DNA of 10,000 nt from Magnetospirillum sp. (GTDB lineage: Bacteria > Pseudomonadota > Alphaproteobacteria > Rhodospirillales > Magnetospirillaceae). Under the pieces are notes generated by a model that ran no database searches, had not been told where the DNA came from, and saw only the letters and a program-made list of their open reading frames with translations. A program made the position numbers and the translations under genes. The DNA is taken from the NCBI GenBank assembly GCA_020217035.1, contig JAIWOG010000039.1:1-10000 (forward strand), written 5' to 3'. Below are positions 6,424 through 10,000 of this stretch, one piece after another (the first letter of the stretch is position 1; each line of letters begins with the position of its first letter).

Positions 6424-7025
6424 GCCTGGATCACGTCTTCATCGTCGACGACGACGACGCCATCCGCGACGCCCTGTCCTGGCTGTTCCAGTCGCGCGGC
6501 GTGGCGGTCAAGTCCTTCGATTCGGCCGAGGCGTTCCTGGCCGAGTGGCGGCCCGGACAATCCGGCTGCCTGCTGCTGGACATCCGCATGAGCGGCATGA
6601 GCGGCCTGGACCTGTTCGACCGCCTGCGCGCGGTGTCGTCGTCCTTGCCGGTGATCTTCCTGACCGGCCACGGCGACGTGCCCATGGCGGTGTCGGCGTT
6701 GAAGAAAGGCGCCATGGACTTCGTCGAGAAGCCGTTCAACGACAACGAACTGGTGGACAGGGTGATCGAGGCCCTGGCGGTGTCGGCCCAACGACGCGAG
6801 CGCGAGGCCGACACCGCCGGCATCGCCAACCGCCTGGCCAGCCTGACCGCCCGCGAACGCCAGGTGATGGACTTGGTGCTGGCCGGCAAGTTGAACAAGG
6901 TGATCGCCGACGACCTGGGGATCACCATGCGCACCGTCGAAGTCCATCGCGCCCACGTTTTCGAGAAGATGGGGGTGAAGACGGCGGTGGAACTGGCGCA
7001 ACTTCTGTCCAATTATCGTCCGTGA
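6420..7025 (+). CDS. dctR: DctR-like FixJ/LuxR-family response regulator
   Basis: This is a cytoplasmic response regulator of 201 aa, the FixJ-subfamily length. The receiver domain (about 1-120) has the acidic pocket Asp10/Asp11, phospho-acceptor Asp54 in LLLDIRMSGMSG, Thr82 in FLTGHGD and Lys104 in FVEKPF. These are the standard conserved receiver residues. The C-terminal LuxR-type helix-turn-helix spans about 139-196, with LTARERQVMDLVLAGKLNKVIA followed by the recognition helix TMRTVEVHRAHVFEKMG. There is no sigma54-interaction (AAA+) domain, so this is not a DctD/NtrC-type regulator. GGAG lies 7 nt before the start, and the ATG overlaps the dctS stop, so kinase and regulator are made together. 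Predicted role: activation of dctPQM on C4-dicarboxylate sensing, as for R. capsulatus DctR. Confidence 0.93.
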   Translation: MSLDHVFIVDDDDAIRDALSWLFQSRGVAVKSFDSAEAFLAEWRPGQSGCLLLDIRMSGMSGLDLFDRLRAVSSSLPVIFLTGHGDVPMAVSALKKGAMDFVEKPFNDNELVDRVIEALAVSAQRREREADTAGIANRLASLTARERQVMDLVLAGKLNKVIADDLGITMRTVEVHRAHVFEKMGVKTAVELAQLLSNYRP

Positions 7026-7125
7026 CGCCGCGATTACGGAAATCCGTTCTTCCCTTGTCAGGCATTCGCACCTATTTCCTAGCACCGTCTAGGACAGGCG
7101 CACCACCACCACAAAGGGGCGAGAC
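7026..7125 (+). promoter_or_regulatory. Intergenic leader and promoter region upstream of nhaA
   Basis: This 100-bp gap holds the promoter of the nhaA operon. TTGTCA (7055-7060) is a 5/6 match to a -35 box, but the -10 candidates 16-18 bp later (TCCTAG, CCTAGC, CTAGCA) are weak. An inverted repeat TCCTAG/CTAGGA (7077-7094, 6-nt loop) lies 31 nt before the start codon. The outer CTTGTC (7054-7059) and GACAGG (7093-7098) could pair with one G-U, so the two structures are partly exclusive. I see no good terminator for dctSR; a short ACGGA/TCCGT palindrome (7036-7047) is too weak. Confidence 0.45.
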
Positions 7126-8358
7126 ATGACCGACAAGCACAAGACCGATCACGGCCACCCGCAGGGCGGGACCGGCGTCCTGGGGGCTTTCCAGGCATTC
7201 CTGCGGCTGGAATCCGCCGGCGGCATCCTGTTGGTGCTGACCATGCTGGTGGCCCTGGTCATGGTCAACTCGCCGCTGGCCGGGGTTTACCAGCAGATCA
7301 TCGACACCCGGGTGGTCATGGGCGTCGGGGCGCTGGTCATCGACAAGCCGTTGTTGCTGTGGATCAACGACGGGCTGATGGCGGTGTTCTTCCTGCTGGT
7401 GGCCCTGGAAATCAAGCGCGAGGCGCTGGACGGCGAGTTGTCGACCCGCCAGCAGATCATGCTGCCGGCCTTCGCCGCAATCGGCGGCATGGCGGTGCCG
7501 GCGCTGATCTATGCCGGTTTCGCCTGGGGCGATCCTCAGGCCATACGCGGCTGGGCCATCCCTTCGGCCACCGACATCGCCTTTTCCTTGGGCGTGCTGT
7601 CGCTGTTGGGCAGCCGTGTGCCGTTGTCCCTGCGCGTCTTCCTGACCGCGTTGGCCATCATCGACGACCTGGGCGCCATCCTGATCATCGCCTTCTTCTA
7701 TTCCGGCGACATCAACACCATGGCCTTGGGCGGGGCCGCCGCCGCCTTGGCGGTGCTGGTGCTGTTCAACCGTTATGGCGTCAGCCGCCTGACCCCCTAC
7801 ATGCTGGTGGGCGTGGTACTGTGGGTCTGTTTGCTGAAATCCGGCGTGCACGCCACCATCGCCGGCGTGTTGCTGGGTCTGACCATTCCGCTGCGCCATG
7901 CCCAGGCGCCGTTGCGCCGCCTGGAACATTGGCTGCACCCTTGGGTAGCCTTCGCCATCCTGCCCATCTTCGCCTTCGCCAATTCCGGCCTGTCCTTCCA
8001 GGGCATGACGCTGTCGGCCTTCGCCGATCCCATCTTCCTGGGGATCGCCGCCGGCCTGTTCCTCGGCAAGCAGGTGGGGGTGTTCGGCCTGTCGTGGCTG
8101 GCCATCCGGATGAAGCTGGGGGCCATGCCGGAAGGCGCCAACTGGCGGCAACTCTATGGTGTCGCGGTTCTGACCGGCATCGGCTTCACCATGAGCCTGT
8201 TCATTGGCGGCTTGGCGTTTCCCGACGGAAATGCCATGGTAGAAACAAAATTGGGGGTCATCGCCGGCTCGGTGGCCTCGGCGGCGCTGGGGTGGCTGTT
8301 GCTGTCCACGGCGCCGAAAAGCAGGGTCAGGGGGAAAGTCTTGAATGACGTGCAGTGA
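7126..8358 (+). CDS. nhaA: NhaA family Na+/H+ antiporter
   Basis: This is an inner-membrane antiporter (410 aa; E. coli NhaA is 388) that exports Na+ or Li+ in exchange for H+ and maintains pH and sodium balance. About twelve hydrophobic segments follow a polar N-terminal tail of about 17 residues. The diagnostic residues are present: SATDIAFSLGVLSLLGSR with Thr149/Asp150 (the unwound TM4 region), ALAIIDDLGAILIIAFFYS with the ion-binding pair Asp180/Asp181, and Lys315 in FLGKQVGV, equivalent to E. coli Lys300. The C-terminal GIGFTMSLFIGGLAF motif is also typical. AAGGGGC 7 nt upstream supports the start. It is first in a three-gene unit; its last 14 nt overlap the CBS-domain gene. All features look functional. 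Confidence 0.97.
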   Translation: MTDKHKTDHGHPQGGTGVLGAFQAFLRLESAGGILLVLTMLVALVMVNSPLAGVYQQIIDTRVVMGVGALVIDKPLLLWINDGLMAVFFLLVALEIKREALDGELSTRQQIMLPAFAAIGGMAVPALIYAGFAWGDPQAIRGWAIPSATDIAFSLGVLSLLGSRVPLSLRVFLTALAIIDDLGAILIIAFFYSGDINTMALGGAAAALAVLVLFNRYGVSRLTPYMLVGVVLWVCLLKSGVHATIAGVLLGLTIPLRHAQAPLRRLEHWLHPWVAFAILPIFAFANSGLSFQGMTLSAFADPIFLGIAAGLFLGKQVGVFGLSWLAIRMKLGAMPEGANWRQLYGVAVLTGIGFTMSLFIGGLAFPDGNAMVETKLGVIAGSVASAALGWLLLSTAPKSRVRGKVLNDVQ

Positions 8359-8794
8359 CATCGTTTCACCGCCGCCGGCGGTGCTGAGCAAGGGCGACAG
8401 CGTTCTGGACGCCCTCGCCTTGTTGCGGGAAAAGGGCGTCGCCGCCCTTCCCGTCACCGACGCCAAGGGGCATTTCCTGGGCGTCTTCGGTCTGCGTGAA
8501 CTGATCGCCTTGTTGCTGCCCCGCGCCGTGCGACTGGGCCAGGACATGGGCGACCTTGGCTTCGTTTCGGACAGCCTGGCCGATCTGCACCAGCGGCTTG
8601 ACGCCCTGGGCAAGGACCATGTGGGCAAGCACATGGCGCCGCATCGCGCCATCCGCCCGGAAACCCCGCTGGTCGAGGCGCTGATGCTGCTTTATCGCGG
8701 CGATTCCTATCTGCCGGTGGTGGACGAGGCCGGCAAGCTGGTGGGGGTGCTGACCGCCACCGATGCCCTGAACCGCGTGTCGGAGGGCGTCTGA
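8345..8794 (+). CDS. Small protein with two CBS domains
   Basis: This is a cytoplasmic protein of 149 aa made almost only of a CBS pair (Bateman module), a fold that binds adenine nucleotides or S-adenosylmethionine and regulates partners. CBS1 is about residues 4-55 (starting MTCSDIVSP, then AALPVTDAKGHFLGVFGLREL). A helical stretch of about 40 residues follows, then CBS2 about 93-146 (VGKHMAPHRAIRPETPLVEAL, then YLPVVDEAGKLVGVLTATDAL). The usual nucleotide-ribose motif (Thr/Ser-x-x-Asp) is intact only in CBS2 (Thr137-Ala-Thr-Asp140). In CBS1 the corresponding GVFGLREL lacks it, so one site is probably degenerate. No output domain is attached. It overlaps nhaA by 14 nt and shares one base (TGATG) with the next transporter gene. 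A role as a regulatory subunit or sensor for one of these transporters is inferred. Confidence 0.9.
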   Translation: MTCSDIVSPPPAVLSKGDSVLDALALLREKGVAALPVTDAKGHFLGVFGLRELIALLLPRAVRLGQDMGDLGFVSDSLADLHQRLDALGKDHVGKHMAPHRAIRPETPLVEALMLLYRGDSYLPVVDEAGKLVGVLTATDALNRVSEGV

Positions 8795-10000
8795 TGCACG
8801 GTGCCGCACAAGCTTGGGTTCCCAACGTGATCTTCGGATGGGACGCCCTGTGGGTCTCGACGCTGGTGTTGATCGGCACCTATGCCGTGATCATGAGCGA
8901 AAAGGTCAACCGCGCCATCATCGCCCTGCTGGGCGCCGGCGCCATGATCCTGTTGGGAGTGCTGAACCAGGAAGCCGCGGTGCGCGGCGTCGACTTCAAC
9001 ACCATCGCACTGTTGACCGGCATGATGCTGGTGGTGGCCATCACCCGGCGTTCGGGGGTCTTCCAATACGTCGCCATCTGGACCGCCAAGAAGGTTCAGG
9101 CCAACCCGGCCGGCATCCTGTTCATGCTGCAATGGGTGACCGCCATCTTCTCGGCGTTGTTGGACAACGTCACCACCGTGCTATTGGTGGTGCCGGTCAC
9201 CTTGGTGATCACCGAGGAACTGAAGCTGAAGCCCTGGCCGTTCCTGGTGTCGTTGATCTTCGCGTCCAACATCGGCGGCACTTCGACGCTGATCGGCGAC
9301 CCGCCAAACATCCTGATCGGTTCGGCCACCGGGCTGACCTTCAACCAGTTCGCCTACAATCTGGCCCCGGTGGCTTTTTTCATCCAACTGGTTGCGGCCG
9401 GTTTCTTCCATCTGCTGTGGGGGCGCAACCTGCACGCCAGCGCCGAATTGCGGGCCAAGGTCATGGGCTTCTCGGAGCGTGAGGCCATCTCGGACGTTCG
9501 TTTGCTGAAGCAGTCCATGGCGGTTCTGGCCCTGATCATCGGCGGTTTCATCGGCGCCCATTCCCTGGGACTGGAACCGGGCACCATCGCCATGTTCGGC
9601 GCCGCCTTGCTGCTGTTGCTGTATTGCCTGGGCAAGGACGCCGAAACCCAGTCGCACGACGTGCACCACCTGTTCGGCGAGGTCGAATGGGTGACCATCT
9701 TCTTCTTCGTCGGCCTGTTCATCGTCGTCACCGGTGTGGAAAAGGCCGGCGTGCTGGGATTGCTGGCGGAAAAGCTGGTGTCCATGACCGGCGGCGACCT
9801 GAAGGTGACGGCCATCGCCATCCTGTGGGCTTCGGCCATCCTGTCGGCGGTGGTGGACAACATCCCCTTTGTCGCCACCATGATCCCGCTGATCAAAAGC
9901 ATGGCCCCGGTGTTCGGGGGCGAGCAAGCGCTGGAACCCCTGTGGTGGGCCTTGTCCTTGGGCGCCTGCCTGGGCGGCAACGGCACCTTGGTCGGCGCCT
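8794..10000 (+). CDS. ArsB/NhaD/SLC13-type ion transporter (3' end outside the window)
   Basis: This is a multi-spanning membrane transporter of the ion-transporter superfamily, open to the right edge for 402 codons with no stop. Two related halves are visible. The first contains LLDNVTTVLLVVPVT (Asp124-Asn125) and SNIGGTSTLIGDPPNILIG (158-176). The second contains VVDNIPFVATMIPLI (Asp355-Asn356) and GACLGGNGTLVGA (390-402). This twofold DN plus N-x-G-G/T pattern marks the ArsB/NhaD/P-protein and SLC13-like group. GLLTGMMLVV-type wording (TGMMLVVAITRRSGVFQY) is also typical of the ArsB/NhaD-like branch. The stop of the CBS gene overlaps its ATG (TGATG), so the two are translationally coupled. 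Next to nhaA, Na+/H+ exchange is the most natural guess, but arsenite, citrate or other anion transport cannot be excluded. The fold is clear and the substrate is not. Confidence 0.9.
   Translation, partial: MHGAAQAWVPNVIFGWDALWVSTLVLIGTYAVIMSEKVNRAIIALLGAGAMILLGVLNQEAAVRGVDFNTIALLTGMMLVVAITRRSGVFQYVAIWTAKKVQANPAGILFMLQWVTAIFSALLDNVTTVLLVVPVTLVITEELKLKPWPFLVSLIFASNIGGTSTLIGDPPNILIGSATGLTFNQFAYNLAPVAFFIQLVAAGFFHLLWGRNLHASAELRAKVMGFSEREAISDVRLLKQSMAVLALIIGGFIGAHSLGLEPGTIAMFGAALLLLLYCLGKDAETQSHDVHHLFGEVEWVTIFFFVGLFIVVTGVEKAGVLGLLAEKLVSMTGGDLKVTAIAILWASAILSAVVDNIPFVATMIPLIKSMAPVFGGEQALEPLWWALSLGACLGGNGTLVGA

Noticed and set aside
7036..7047. ACGGA/TCCGT palindrome as a terminator for dctSR
   Set aside because: The stem is only 4-5 bp with a tiny loop and is followed by TCTTCCC rather than a T-run.
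7072..8652. A 526-codon open frame on the minus strand opposite nhaA and the CBS gene
   Set aside because: The sense strand encodes an NhaA with every diagnostic residue. The antisense product is Gln/His/Gly-rich with no family signature.
1..10000. Mobile element, CRISPR array, tRNA or rRNA
   Set aside because: No direct-repeat array, transposase or integrase motif, terminal inverted repeat or structural RNA pattern was seen. Coding covers nearly all of the window with uniform codon use.

Overview
The window is GC-rich, roughly 60-65% by eye. Its codons end mostly in G or C, and its genes are tightly packed with ATGA-type overlaps. Gene content points to an alphaproteobacterium. The cluster has DctP/DctQ/DctM opposite a DctS-like kinase and a FixJ-type DctR, the arrangement known from Rhodobacter capsulatus. 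A Rhodospirillales-type host (Magnetospirillum or a relative) is my guess from style and content, not something the sequence proves. I see no rRNA, tRNA, insertion sequence, phage gene or CRISPR array.

Left part, minus strand (1-1250): a TAXI-class TRAP solute-binding protein (164-1108). Downstream of it is what looks like the first 29 codons of another gene, probably its membrane permease, running off the left edge. A 12-bp hairpin with a T-tract (1191-1227) separates this unit from the dct operon. A perfect TGGT-N3-ACCA site, typical of FadR-subfamily GntR repressors, lies just upstream of the TAXI gene.

Middle part, minus strand (1250-4302): dctP-dctQ-dctM, a complete C4-dicarboxylate-type TRAP transporter. 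A GC-rich hairpin lies between dctP and dctQ, and dctQ/dctM overlap by 4 nt. Divergent from it on the plus strand (4447-7025) are dctS (membrane sensor histidine kinase with periplasmic sensor and PAS domain) and dctR (FixJ/LuxR-type response regulator), also overlapping by 4 nt. The 144-bp divergent region holds the promoters, a widely spaced inverted repeat that may bind DctR, and an 11-codon leader ORF whose stop overlaps the dctS start. Known biology of this system: DctS senses external C4-dicarboxylates, phosphorylates DctR, and DctR activates dctPQM.

Right part, plus strand (7126 to the right edge): nhaA (Na+/H+ antiporter), a small two-CBS-domain protein, and an ArsB/NhaD/SLC13-type ion transporter truncated by the window end. 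All three overlap, so they are almost certainly one operon. The pairing suggests a Na+/pH homeostasis module with a nucleotide-sensing CBS protein between two transporters. TRAP transporters are generally Na+-coupled, so a Na+ homeostasis operon beside two TRAP systems makes physiological sense, although I see no shared regulation.

Most of the window is ordinary, well-described metabolism. The points most worth a second look are the nhaA-CBS-transporter operon, the dctS leader ORF, the GntR-like operator and the hairpins after both binding-protein genes.
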